From Pedobacter gandavensis (GTDB lineage Bacteria > Bacteroidota > Bacteroidia > Sphingobacteriales > Sphingobacteriaceae): a stretch of 64,000 nucleotides of DNA. The translations under genes were made by a program, and so were the position numbers. The stretch covers positions 186,001-250,000 of the forward strand of contig NZ_WNXC01000002.1 in the NCBI RefSeq assembly GCF_014172405.1. Direction: 5' to 3'. The notes beneath the pieces were generated by a model. The model did not search any database, was not told where the DNA came from, and was given only the letters and a program-made list of their open reading frames with translations. This document shows, one piece after another, positions 52,577 to 61,443 of the stretch (position 1 is its first letter; each line of letters starts with the position of its first letter).

Positions 52577-53833
52577 TTAAAAACTCACCGCATGATCTTC
52601 CGGGTATAACTGTCCGGACCAAGCTTTTTTGCCGCTCCAGTCTTCTGCAGGACTTGTCCAAAACACATCGTTTTCAGGCAAGCCTAAAGGCAAAAAACCA
52701 ACACTGCACAAGTATAAACTTCCTGTGCTGATATAAGTTTCCGCCGCTTCTGGCTGATGGCCGCAGAAACCCAATTGTAACCAGCCTGAGGGACTGAATG
52801 TTCCTTTCATTCCAAATTGTCTTTTCATCACAGCAGTCATGGCAGCACGCACCTGTGCCGGACTAATCATGGTTGGCAATTGCTGATTTAAAGCTAGCTG
52901 CGCTAAAGGCTGGAATGCACCAACTCGATAGACTACGGATCTTCCGATCGCAGGATAAGACCCTTCCGGTGAAATCATGCGTTCCTGACTCGCGCCATAA
53001 CGCTGCATTCTCCGCAGTATCAAATTATAATCTTTTTCGTTATAAAACCCTTTCTCCAAAAGTACCTTGACAATATCTACCAACATAGGTTGAATCACAA
53101 ATCCATTGTAATAATCAAAATGGAACTTCTCACCATCCCCATACCAGCCATCTCCTTTATACCATTCTTTATGTTTATCTATGGCATAAGTGACTTTTTC
53201 CTGCTGCCATTCTTCTCCAATTTTCAAAAAGAAAACCTCAACCATAGCAGCAAACAACAACCAGTTATTTTGTCCGGGTTTAATCCACCTTAAATTACGA
53301 AAAGCAGTAATAACCTGTTGCTTTCCAGCAGCAGGAAGAGGTTCCCAAAGCTGCAAAGGGGCACGTAAGAAAGCGTGTGCTAAAAATGCCGCATCTACCA
53401 ATAACTGAGACTCCCCCTTTTTCACAAAATCCGTATAATCCGGACTTGCCGGATCTACAATATTTAGAATACTTTTTCTAGCCAATTCCGCAAATTCAGC
53501 TCTTTTCAATCCTTCTTTCGAAGAATCGGCAGGTAAAGAAAGCCAACCGGATACACCGGCAAGCGTTCTACCCAGGGCCTCCAAATAAGTAACTTCCGCA
53601 ACCTTTTTCGCATATCCTTTTGGAGTTTCTAGAGGCATGTTCTTCTTTAACGTTCCTTGAGATGCGTTTTTCAATACTGGTTCCGCAATACGAATCATAA
53701 GCGCCAACCAATACGCCCTGTCAGATGACGCGCCTATAAAAGTTTCCGGAATTGCCGCAATCGCCTTCCGCGGATTGATTAAACCAAATAATCCTGCCAA
53801 TGGCGCAATCTTAAAAAAGCTCCTTCTTCTCAT
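52577..53833 (-). CDS. DUF2264 family protein (GH154-like), probable Tat or Sec export
   Basis: A 418-residue protein from the ATG at 53833 (MRRRSFFKIAP); the ORF extension to 53860 overlaps the SDR gene. The N-terminus has a twin-arginine-like RRSFFK followed by a hydrophobic stretch. The body is an (alpha/alpha)-barrel DUF2264 domain with the motif GWYGDGEKFHFDYYNGFV. DUF2264 corresponds, as far as I recall, to CAZy GH154, with beta-glucuronidase activity reported. It starts one base after the kduD stop and is the last gene of the operon. Confidence 0.82.
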   Translation of the reverse strand: MRRRSFFKIAPLAGLFGLINPRKAIAAIPETFIGASSDRAYWLALMIRIAEPVLKNASQGTLKKNMPLETPKGYAKKVAEVTYLEALGRTLAGVSGWLSLPADSSKEGLKRAEFAELARKSILNIVDPASPDYTDFVKKGESQLLVDAAFLAHAFLRAPLQLWEPLPAAGKQQVITAFRNLRWIKPGQNNWLLFAAMVEVFFLKIGEEWQQEKVTYAIDKHKEWYKGDGWYGDGEKFHFDYYNGFVIQPMLVDIVKVLLEKGFYNEKDYNLILRRMQRYGASQERMISPEGSYPAIGRSVVYRVGAFQPLAQLALNQQLPTMISPAQVRAAMTAVMKRQFGMKGTFSPSGWLQLGFCGHQPEAAETYISTGSLYLCSVGFLPLGLPENDVFWTSPAEDWSGKKAWSGQLYPEDHAVSF

Positions 53834-53834
53834 T

Positions 53835-54605
53835 TTATCTCCCCATCCATCCACCGTCAACAGTCATCACTGTCCCGTGCATATAATTTGAAGCTTCTGA
53901 AGCCAGAAATACAGTCGGTCCTTTAAAATCTTCTGACTCTCCCCATCTTCCCGCAGGAATACGTTCCATAATAGAGCGACTTCTATCCTCGTCCGCCCTT
54001 AAAGCCGTCGTGTTGTCCGTAGAAATGTAACCTGGTGCAATCGCATTCACATTCACCCCTTTACTCGCCCATTCATTCGCAAAAGCTTTAGTTAACTGTC
54101 CTACAGCACCTTTACTTGCCGCATAACCCGGAACAGTAATTCCACCCTGGAACGTCAAAAGAGAAGCTGTAAAGATGACTTTTCCATATCCTCTCTGTAC
54201 CATCTCTTTTCCAATTTCACGAGTCAGGATAAATGGTGCTGTTTGGTTTACGGCTATCACTTCATCCCAATACTCATCTGGGTGCTCCGCTATTGGCTTT
54301 CTCAAAATAGTACCTGCATTGTTCACCAAAATATCAATCACCGGATGTTCAGCCTTCACTTTTTCAATAAATGCTTTTAAAGAATTCCGGTCGTTGAAAT
54401 CACATTGATAAGCATAAAAATTACGTCCCAGTGCTTTTACCGATTTTTCTACTGCAGAATGCTCTAATTCCAGACTGGCAGACACGCCAATAATATCTGC
54501 TCCCGCTTCGGCAAGCGCTTCGGCCATTGCTTTTCCTATTCCACGTTTACACCCTGTAACCAGGGCTATTTTACCTTTTAAATTAAATAAATTCAGTACC
54601 GACAT
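53835..54605 (-). CDS. kduD: 2-Dehydro-3-deoxy-D-gluconate 5-dehydrogenase (SDR family)
   Basis: A 256-residue classical SDR. The NAD-binding TGCKRGIG, the NNAG at 95-98 and the catalytic Ser148-Tyr161-Lys165 set (YAASK) are intact. KduD interconverts 2,5-diketo-3-deoxygluconate and 2-keto-3-deoxygluconate, the step after KduI in unsaturated uronate degradation. It follows the DUF4861 gene and precedes DUF2264. The KDG kinase and aldolase are not in the window. Confidence 0.9.
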   Translation of the reverse strand: MSVLNLFNLKGKIALVTGCKRGIGKAMAEALAEAGADIIGVSASLELEHSAVEKSVKALGRNFYAYQCDFNDRNSLKAFIEKVKAEHPVIDILVNNAGTILRKPIAEHPDEYWDEVIAVNQTAPFILTREIGKEMVQRGYGKVIFTASLLTFQGGITVPGYAASKGAVGQLTKAFANEWASKGVNVNAIAPGYISTDNTTALRADEDRSRSIMERIPAGRWGESEDFKGPTVFLASEASNYMHGTVMTVDGGWMGR

Positions 54606-54631
54606 TTGATGATATTTTTATAAAATAAGAC

Positions 54632-55771
54632 TTATTGAACAGTTACCTTTAAAGGCTGTTCTAATGTTTGTTTAAAATTGTTCAGGTAAGTAAACCAAGC
54701 TTCAGCAGTGGTAATTTCTCCAGCTTTATCCCATGCGGCACCATTATAATACACTACAGGCGACCCATTTTTTGCGGTAGTTTCTGCCAATAACTGTTCC
54801 TTGGTTACCTTCATCTGAAGTTTAGGATCTGATAAGATCACCCCTATGCCCATAGTGCCATCTGCGCCATGTTGAGGCTCCCAGTAACCCATCACACCTT
54901 TTTGCTCATTGAGCAATAAAGTTCCTGGTTCTGGTCTTTTGATAATTCCAACTACGACTGGTAAATCACCACCTCCAGGATATTCATAATTTGCTTCTAC
55001 CCTATTCAAATGAGAACCTGCATCCAGAGAAATCGTTTTCGTTACCTTCACTAGTTTTCCAGCTACATCCCAATTTTCATAACTCAATTGAAAAGTAAAA
55101 CGCAATGCCCCGTGATCCAGGATTTTCCAGGTACGGTAATTTAAAGGATAATATATTTTATCACCTGCTATTGGGGCAATATCACCACCACCAAGCGTCA
55201 GGCCTACATGGTAATAATCATTCCCATCACCAAGATCCTCATGGTACCTACCTCTTTTATAGCGCTCATTAAGCACCATTCTGCTCACTCTTTTTCCCCA
55301 TACATCAATACCATAAGCATTTTCCTTAGGGCTACTTTCTAAAGCTTTTCCATACATACGAAAAGCCACTTTATCATTTTCCCAGGCAAAATCATCCTTA
55401 CGCTCTGGAATGTATCTACCGAAAGTCTTTTGCACCGGCTTTAACGCTTTCCCAGGAATAATAGTCAGTTTAACCGTTCCATTTGCCGGCACATCCAATT
55501 GTACTAACAGATTCTGAGGACTTGTCTGGCCTTTATATTCCAGTTGAAAAGGAACTTCTTTTTGTACCGAATTGAGTACCTTAAAGTTGGCAGTATCTAT
55601 CGCTGGAAATTTAGAAAGTACCTCTTGCCAGGGTATCGTTGTGACCGCAGCTGTCCTTTTCAGTTTCGAAGAATTCTGAATGCTGATGATGGCCTTCGCA
55701 TTTTTTGTTTGCGCAGTAAGGGTGATGGGCAAAGTTGCACATACCCATAAAAATAGGAGAATCTTTTTCAT
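54632..55771 (-). CDS. DUF4861 family secreted protein
   Basis: A 379-residue exported protein (signal peptide about 1-20, cleavage after LTA). The body is rich in beta strands and contains segments such as ENDKVAFRMYGKAL, YGIDVWGKRV and DGNDYYHVGLTLGGGD. I recognise it as DUF4861, a family repeatedly found in uronate-containing polysaccharide loci but without established enzymology. It lies between kduI and kduD, which ties it to uronate release. A 9-bp inverted repeat lies just upstream. Confidence 0.78.
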   Translation of the reverse strand: MKKILLFLWVCATLPITLTAQTKNAKAIISIQNSSKLKRTAAVTTIPWQEVLSKFPAIDTANFKVLNSVQKEVPFQLEYKGQTSPQNLLVQLDVPANGTVKLTIIPGKALKPVQKTFGRYIPERKDDFAWENDKVAFRMYGKALESSPKENAYGIDVWGKRVSRMVLNERYKRGRYHEDLGDGNDYYHVGLTLGGGDIAPIAGDKIYYPLNYRTWKILDHGALRFTFQLSYENWDVAGKLVKVTKTISLDAGSHLNRVEANYEYPGGGDLPVVVGIIKRPEPGTLLLNEQKGVMGYWEPQHGADGTMGIGVILSDPKLQMKVTKEQLLAETTAKNGSPVVYYNGAAWDKAGEITTAEAWFTYLNNFKQTLEQPLKVTVQ

Positions 55772-55790
55772 TAGTTCATACGGTTTATAG

Positions 55791-55823
55791 GATCAGGCGA
55801 CAACCTTTCAGTACCGCCTGATC
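55791..55823 (-). repeat. Perfect 9-bp inverted repeat between kduI and the DUF4861 gene
   Basis: GATCAGGCG and CGCCTGATC are separated by 15 bases and lie between the kduI stop and the DUF4861 start (20 bases before its ATG). No T run follows on the coding strand, so it is more likely an intercistronic mRNA hairpin than a full terminator. Confidence 0.8.
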
Positions 55824-55852
55824 ATTGGGTTTTCTTTTAGAGCGCTAATCAA

Positions 55853-56695
55853 TTACCTCAATTCTGTTATCGCGCAGTGGTCCATATCGCCATAATCCAA
55901 ATTTTCACCAGCCATACCCCAGATGAAAGTATAATTGCTGGTTCCTGCGCCAGAATGTACCGACCAGTTTGGAGAGATAATCGCCTGTTCATTTTGCATC
56001 CAGACATGTCTTGTTTCCTGAGGCTGCCCCATAAAATGACACACACTTTGTCCTTCTGGTACTTCAAAATAGAAATAAACTTCCATCCTGCGATCGTGGG
56101 TATGTGCCGGCATAGTATTCCAAACGCTACCACTTTTCAATTCTGTCATTCCCATTTGCAGTTGACAAGTAGGCAGTACACTATTCACAATCAGCTTATT
56201 AATCACCCTGTGATTGGCTGTCGCTGCAGAGCCTAATTCTACCACTTCTGCTTCCGCTTTAGAAACTTTCTTTGATGGATAAGTATGATGTGCAGGGGCT
56301 GAATTGATGTAAAATTTAGCTGGTGCATTTGCATCAGCAGAAGAGAAAATAACTTCTTGCGTGCCTTTACCCAGATATAGCGCTTCTTTATAATCCAATT
56401 CGTAAGTAACTCCATCGGCAACCACACTGCCTTTACCTCCGACATTGATCATCCCCAATTCTCTGCGTTCCAGGAAATAATTAGCTTTTAAGTTTTCAGG
56501 ATTTGATAAAGGCACAGACTTACTTACAGGCATTACACCACCGGCAATATATCTATCATAATGAGATAAAGTCAAATGTATGGCATCTGCTTCAAAAAGC
56601 GTCTCCATCAAGAAATTATCGCGTAATCCTTGAGTATCTAATTGCTTTCCTTCATTCGGGCTCAATGCGAACCTACTGTCAAAATATGTTTTCAT
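55853..56695 (-). CDS. kduI: 5-Keto-4-deoxyuronate isomerase
   Basis: A 280-residue cupin isomerase that turns 4-deoxy-L-threo-5-hexosulose uronate into 2,5-diketo-3-deoxygluconate. Zinc ligands lie in the C-terminal cupin (MPAHTHDRRMEVYFYFEV and HSGAGTSNYTFIWG). Length and the N-terminal MKTYFDSRFALSP match the family. It follows the GH88 gene after about 100 bases and precedes DUF4861 on the same strand. Confidence 0.95.
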   Translation of the reverse strand: MKTYFDSRFALSPNEGKQLDTQGLRDNFLMETLFEADAIHLTLSHYDRYIAGGVMPVSKSVPLSNPENLKANYFLERRELGMINVGGKGSVVADGVTYELDYKEALYLGKGTQEVIFSSADANAPAKFYINSAPAHHTYPSKKVSKAEAEVVELGSAATANHRVINKLIVNSVLPTCQLQMGMTELKSGSVWNTMPAHTHDRRMEVYFYFEVPEGQSVCHFMGQPQETRHVWMQNEQAIISPNWSVHSGAGTSNYTFIWGMAGENLDYGDMDHCAITELR

Positions 56696-56796
56696 TTGTA
56701 TAAATTTTAATATGTTTCTGCCTGTTAAAAGTTAAGGCTTTGTTTAAATAAATTGTTATTTTATCATCAAATCAAACTGACAACAAGTACCTTCCA

Positions 56797-57993
56797 CTAT
56801 AAGTACCAGTTTTTATAACGGTGCAAGGCTTCTAAAAAGTAATAATCTGCATAAGTTAAAGGCACATCGATTTCCGTTTTATGTGGAATAGAGCCTACAC
56901 TATGCATCAAAAGAAAACCACCATTCTCTCCCAATTTTGCACGATATGCATCAGAAGCAAGAGAGCGGATCATCTTTTCTGCTGCTGTCACATAAGTTTT
57001 GCGTTCTTTTTTGTTGACATACTGTGCCAACTCCAATAATGCTGAAGCATTTACAGCCGCCGCCGATGCATCACGATAGGTATTGGGAATACCCGGCGCA
57101 TTAAAGTCCCAATAGGGAACCAAATCTGCTGGCATATTCGGGTGATTTAGAATAAACTTAGCGATATTTCTAGCCTGATCCAGATAACGTTTATCTTTGG
57201 TAAAACGGTACATCATGGTGTATCCATACAAGCCCCAGCTCTGACCTCTGCTCCATGCAGATTCATCAGCAGCACCCTGCGCAGTTTGTTTCTTTACTAC
57301 TTCCCCGGTTTTCATATCATAGTCTACCACATGGTAAGAGCTAAAATCCGGACGGAAATGATTTTTCAAAGTCGTATTGGCATGAGTAATGGCCACTTCT
57401 TTATATTTTTTATCACCACCATGATCTGATACCCAGCTTAACAACTCCAGGTTCATCATGTTGTCAATAATCACAGGTCCTCCCCATCTTTTACTGGCAT
57501 TCCAGGATTGAATAACCTTTGCTGCAGGGCGATATCTGGTCGTCAATGAAGCTGCCGCAGTGTCTATCGTGGTTTTATACGCAGGATTTTTAGTGATGCG
57601 GTATGCATTCCCAAAACTACAATACATCATAAAACCCAGGTCATGGTTTCCAGTATAATGTTTTTCTTTCTCCAAAATTCCCAATCTTGCAGTTGCTTCA
57701 GCCAGAATTTCCGGGTCTTTTGTGTATTCGTATATATATAACAAAGTCCCTGGATAAAAACCACTACACCACCATTTGGTATCACTGGTTTGCACTTTAT
57801 TCTTCTCCGCATGATAAGTTTGAGGCATTACATCCGCCGGAACATTCTTACTAAGTACTTTATACTGCTGATCAGCAAATTTAAACTGATCGTCAATTAA
57901 CTGGCTCATACCCTCTTTTGCCGGGCTATCCTGGGCCATCAGCACAGCACTATTCAGCATTAATAAATTTAATAAAACTACAAGCTTTCGCAT
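56797..57993 (-). CDS. GH88 unsaturated glucuronyl hydrolase
   Basis: A 398-residue secreted (alpha/alpha)6-barrel enzyme (signal peptide 1-20). Active-site acids lie in the segments GGPVIIDNMMNLELL and DESAWSRGQSWGLYGYTMMYR, which are characteristic of GH88. It hydrolyses the unsaturated uronic acid left at the non-reducing end by polysaccharide lyases, giving the substrate for KduI after spontaneous ring opening. It is the first gene of the five-gene minus-strand operon. Confidence 0.9.
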   Translation of the reverse strand: MRKLVVLLNLLMLNSAVLMAQDSPAKEGMSQLIDDQFKFADQQYKVLSKNVPADVMPQTYHAEKNKVQTSDTKWWCSGFYPGTLLYIYEYTKDPEILAEATARLGILEKEKHYTGNHDLGFMMYCSFGNAYRITKNPAYKTTIDTAAASLTTRYRPAAKVIQSWNASKRWGGPVIIDNMMNLELLSWVSDHGGDKKYKEVAITHANTTLKNHFRPDFSSYHVVDYDMKTGEVVKKQTAQGAADESAWSRGQSWGLYGYTMMYRFTKDKRYLDQARNIAKFILNHPNMPADLVPYWDFNAPGIPNTYRDASAAAVNASALLELAQYVNKKERKTYVTAAEKMIRSLASDAYRAKLGENGGFLLMHSVGSIPHKTEIDVPLTYADYYFLEALHRYKNWYL

Positions 57994-58048
57994 AATCTAC
58001 TATTTAATTCAAAATTTATATTTACTCTATTTAGGTTCTCTCTAAAAA

Positions 58049-59083
58049 TTAAGAAGACATCCGTCTGATCAAATCAACCGGAATGACATAAGGCCTTTGC
58101 TCCAATCCTGATCCCTTTTCTCCACTTTTCAGCTGCTCTATTAGCACTTCAACAATTTTTTGCCCAACCTTAGCAGGATACTGTTCTATGGTAGACAAAG
58201 CAGGAGTTGTGATCGAAGTTCTCGGATCATTTGAGTAGCCGATAATTTTCAAATCACGGGGCACCTGAATCCCGTTCTCTTTGGCAAATTCCAATGCTGC
58301 AATTGCCGTCACGTCATTCGCAGAAAACAAAGCATCGGGAACAACTGTTCCTGAAAACATCTTCGCCATTGCTTCTTTTGCATTTTCATGAGTCAATTCC
58401 TGATGAAAAACCCATTCCGCATGTATAGGCAGCTGATGTTGCTCCATGGCTTTTCTAAAACCCGCACTGCGATCCTGATAAAGATTAGAGCTTAATTTCC
58501 CGGAAATATGGGCAATCCGCTGGCTCCCTGTTTCAATCAAATGAGTAGTTGCCAGATATCCTCCACGAAAATCATCCCCTTTAATAAACGTTGCAGGATA
58601 GGCATCCAAAGGAACACGGTCATAAAAAATTACGGGAATGCCACTGCTCACCAGCTTATCAAAATGACTAAAATCCGTAGTTTGCAAAGTACAAGCAACA
58701 ATCAATGCGTCCACCCTGGAGGCATACAGAATGTCAGCAAGTTCTTCTTCCATGCTCAGCAGATCATTTGACTGACAAATGATCAGGTTATACCCATGCT
58801 TATGTAAGGAATTCTGAATTGTAGTGATTACTTCTGCATGGAAAAACATGGATATACGCGGAACAATGAGTCCAACAGTATGGGTTTTATTACTCCTTAA
58901 ACCGGAAGCCATCTGATTCCTTCTATAGCCCAGTTGCGCCGCCATTTTCAACACATCATTTTTTGTTTTCTCTTTAACATGGGGATGATTGTTGAGCGCC
59001 CTTGAAATCGTTGCCGGAGAAAGCTTCAACGCCTCAGCGATATCAAGGATTGTATTCTGTTGCGGTTTTTTATCCTTATTCAT
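58049..59083 (-). CDS. LacI-family transcriptional regulator
   Basis: A 344-residue repressor-type protein. The N-terminal LacI helix-turn-helix (TILDIAEALKLSPATISRALNNH) and hinge precede a periplasmic-binding-like sugar domain (THTVGLIVPRIS; VIFYDRVPLDAYPATFIKGDDFRGGYLAT). It lies just upstream of the GH88 operon on the same strand and likely controls it, with a uronate or pathway intermediate as inducer. A perfect LacI-type palindrome sits 60 bases before its start, so autoregulation is likely. Confidence 0.92.
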   Translation of the reverse strand: MNKDKKPQQNTILDIAEALKLSPATISRALNNHPHVKEKTKNDVLKMAAQLGYRRNQMASGLRSNKTHTVGLIVPRISMFFHAEVITTIQNSLHKHGYNLIICQSNDLLSMEEELADILYASRVDALIVACTLQTTDFSHFDKLVSSGIPVIFYDRVPLDAYPATFIKGDDFRGGYLATTHLIETGSQRIAHISGKLSSNLYQDRSAGFRKAMEQHQLPIHAEWVFHQELTHENAKEAMAKMFSGTVVPDALFSANDVTAIAALEFAKENGIQVPRDLKIIGYSNDPRTSITTPALSTIEQYPAKVGQKIVEVLIEQLKSGEKGSGLEQRPYVIPVDLIRRMSS

Positions 59084-59142
59084 CTATAAAACTGGATTTT
59101 CAGTAAATTAAGCACAGGCAAGCTAGTCATTTATCCCATAAA

Positions 59143-59158
59143 ATGAAAACGTTTTCAT
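59143..59158. promoter_or_regulatory. Perfect LacI-type palindrome, probable autoregulatory operator
   Basis: ATGAAAACGTTTTCAT is a 16-base perfect palindrome with the CG centre typical of LacI/GalR operators. It lies 60 bases upstream of the lacI-family ATG and 150 bases before lutA. Confidence 0.75.
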
Positions 59159-59273
59159 AAAATTACAAAAAGGGCTTATTCTCCGTTATTTTGGCAATAT
59201 ATTAAGCAGAATTACCGATGGAGCCCTAAATTCCATCAAAAGTGATAACTTCCCTTTTTCTTAGGAATCCGAT

Positions 59274-59290
59274 GTGATACCTGGTATCAC
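59274..59290. promoter_or_regulatory. Perfect 17-base palindrome in front of lutA, probable operator
   Basis: GTGATACCTGGTATCAC is symmetric around 59282, ends 19 bases before the lutA ATG, and has a related half-site (AGTGATAA) at 59241. The GGTATCAC arms resemble sites of GntR-type repressors, which often control lut operons. The regulator gene is not in the window. Confidence 0.7.
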
Positions 59291-59309
59291 GAAACCTTAA
59301 ATTCAATTT

Positions 59310-60062
59310 ATGACCGTTGGCCTTTTTATCCCTTGCTACATCGACCAGTTTTATCCAAATGCAGCAATCGCCACCTTAAAGCTGCTTCAAAAACTAGGTG
59401 TTAAAGTAAGTTATCCACTACAACAAACCTGCTGTGGTCAGCCTATGGCCAATTCTGGTTTTGAACACTTAACAACTGGTTGCAATGAACTTTTCATTGA
59501 TAATTTTGCGGAGTTCGACTATATTGTTTCTCCTTCCGGGAGTTGCGTCTTACACATAAAAGACCATTTACATAGCGAAGGACAACCAGAAAAAGCGAAA
59601 ACCGTTCGTAAAAAAGTGTATGAACTGACGGAATTCCTAACAGACATCTTGAAAGTAGAAAAGTTAACAGCTCGTTTCCCACATAAAGTAGGCGTACACC
59701 AAAGCTGCCATGGCCAACGAGGATTGATGATGTCTCAAATGACAGAACTAGTAGCTCCTCCATTTTCGAAACCGCTTCAACTTTTAAACATGGTGAAGGA
59801 TTTGGAATTGGTCGCATTGAGTCGCCCAGATGAATGCTGTGGATTTGGGGGAACCTTTTGCGTAGCAGAAGAGGCAGTATCTGTAAAAATGGGTAAAGAT
59901 CGCATTGCAGACCATGTTAATCATGGTGCGCAATACATCACCGCAGCAGATATGTCCTGCTTGATGCACATGGAAGGGATTTTGAAACGCCAAAATAGTC
60001 AGGTAAAAGTACTGCACATTGCAGAAATCCTAAATGCAGAAGAATTTAACGCAGAAATTTAA
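59310..60062 (+). CDS. lutA: L-lactate utilization protein LutA (Fe-S/CCG domain subunit)
   Basis: A 250-residue (Fe-S)-binding protein with two CCG domains (QTCCGQPM near residue 37; DECCGFGGTFC near residue 172), as in LutA/LldE. With LutB and LutC it forms the non-flavin L-lactate oxidation complex that yields pyruvate. It is the first gene of the lutABC operon, directly behind a palindromic operator. The next gene begins 4 bases after its stop. Confidence 0.93.
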   Translation: MTVGLFIPCYIDQFYPNAAIATLKLLQKLGVKVSYPLQQTCCGQPMANSGFEHLTTGCNELFIDNFAEFDYIVSPSGSCVLHIKDHLHSEGQPEKAKTVRKKVYELTEFLTDILKVEKLTARFPHKVGVHQSCHGQRGLMMSQMTELVAPPFSKPLQLLNMVKDLELVALSRPDECCGFGGTFCVAEEAVSVKMGKDRIADHVNHGAQYITAADMSCLMHMEGILKRQNSQVKVLHIAEILNAEEFNAEI

Positions 60063-60066
60063 GAAA

Positions 60067-61443
60067 ATGAGTACAGGAATAAAGGACCACGCAGCATTAT
60101 CTGACATTTTCAATCAGGACGAAGCCCGCGTAGACTGGCACGACGAAACCTTATGGTTTGTACGTGCAAAGCGTGATAAAGCCGCAAATACCCTTTCAGA
60201 ATGGGAAGCACTTAGAGAAAATGCTTCTCAAATAAAAGACCACGTATTGTCTAACCTCCACGACTACCTCTCGGAGTTTGAAAGCAATGCACAAAAAAAT
60301 GGCATTACCATACATTGGGCTGCTGATGCTTTAGAGCACAACCAGATCGTCCATGAGATTTTAAAAGCGAAAGAAATCACCAGAATGGTAAAAAGTAAGT
60401 CTATGCTGACTGAAGAATGCCATCTGAACGAATATTTACAAAAAAACGGTATTGAGGTGATTGATACTGACCTGGGTGAGCGTATCGTCCAATTGGCAGA
60501 AGAACCACCAAGTCATATTGTTCTGCCTTGTATCCACAAGAAAAAAGAGGAAATCGGAGAATTATTTCACGAACATCTCGGTACTCCAAAAGGCGCTTCA
60601 GACCCGCAACTGCTCACTGCTGCAGCCAGGGTACACCTTCGGGAAAAATTCCTGACCAGAAGAGCGGCGATTACCGGTGTCAATTTTGCCATCGCAGAAA
60701 CCGGAGAGTTCGTAGTCTGCACCAATGAGGGAAATGCAGATATGGGCGCACACCTTTCCGAGGTTCACATCGCCTGTATGGGTATTGAAAAGATCATTCC
60801 AAAACGGGCTAACCTTAGTGTATTTTTAAGGCTTTTAGCGAGAAGTGCCACAGGTCAACCAATTACCACTTATTCAAGCCACTTCCGCAGGCCAAGGGAA
60901 GGACAGGAAATGCACTTAATTCTGGTAGATAATGGACGAACTCAGCAATTGGGAAGAGCAGATTTTCGCAACGCGCTAAAATGTATCCGTTGTGGAGCTT
61001 GCATGAATACCTGTCCGGTATACCGCAGAAGCGGTGGACACAGCTACCATACCGCTATTGCCGGTCCCATTGGAGCCATTTTAGCGCCGAACCTTGACAT
61101 GAAGCAATATGCCGATCTGCCCTTTGCCTCTACGTTATGTGGATCTTGCACAAATGTGTGTCCGGTAAAAATTAACATCCATGAACAACTGTACAAATGG
61201 CGCCAGGTCATTGTGAAAGAAGGCTATGCAGATCCTAAAAAAGCAATCGCTATGAAAGCCATGGAGTTCACCCTCTCCAATCCTTCCGTCTATAGAAATG
61301 CAGGTAAGGCCGGTAGATGGGTGATGAAAAACATACCTTTCCTGGTCAATAACAAGTTAAATGCCTGGTACAATCAACGTGATATGCCAACGCCACCCCA
61401 ACAGTCTTTTCGTGAATGGTATAAAAAAAACAACAATGAGTAG
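60067..61443 (+). CDS. lutB: L-lactate utilization protein LutB (ferredoxin-like subunit)
   Basis: A 458-residue protein (from ATG 60067, MSTGIKD; the extension to 60034 overlaps lutA without support). The N-terminal LUD domain (about 60-300) has HIACMGIEKIIP, and two [4Fe-4S] motifs are CIRCGACMNTCPVYRR (about residue 307) and CGSCTNVCPVKI. It moves electrons in L-lactate oxidation with LutA and LutC. Its stop overlaps the lutC start by 8 bases. Confidence 0.93.
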   Translation: MSTGIKDHAALSDIFNQDEARVDWHDETLWFVRAKRDKAANTLSEWEALRENASQIKDHVLSNLHDYLSEFESNAQKNGITIHWAADALEHNQIVHEILKAKEITRMVKSKSMLTEECHLNEYLQKNGIEVIDTDLGERIVQLAEEPPSHIVLPCIHKKKEEIGELFHEHLGTPKGASDPQLLTAAARVHLREKFLTRRAAITGVNFAIAETGEFVVCTNEGNADMGAHLSEVHIACMGIEKIIPKRANLSVFLRLLARSATGQPITTYSSHFRRPREGQEMHLILVDNGRTQQLGRADFRNALKCIRCGACMNTCPVYRRSGGHSYHTAIAGPIGAILAPNLDMKQYADLPFASTLCGSCTNVCPVKINIHEQLYKWRQVIVKEGYADPKKAIAMKAMEFTLSNPSVYRNAGKAGRWVMKNIPFLVNNKLNAWYNQRDMPTPPQQSFREWYKKNNNE

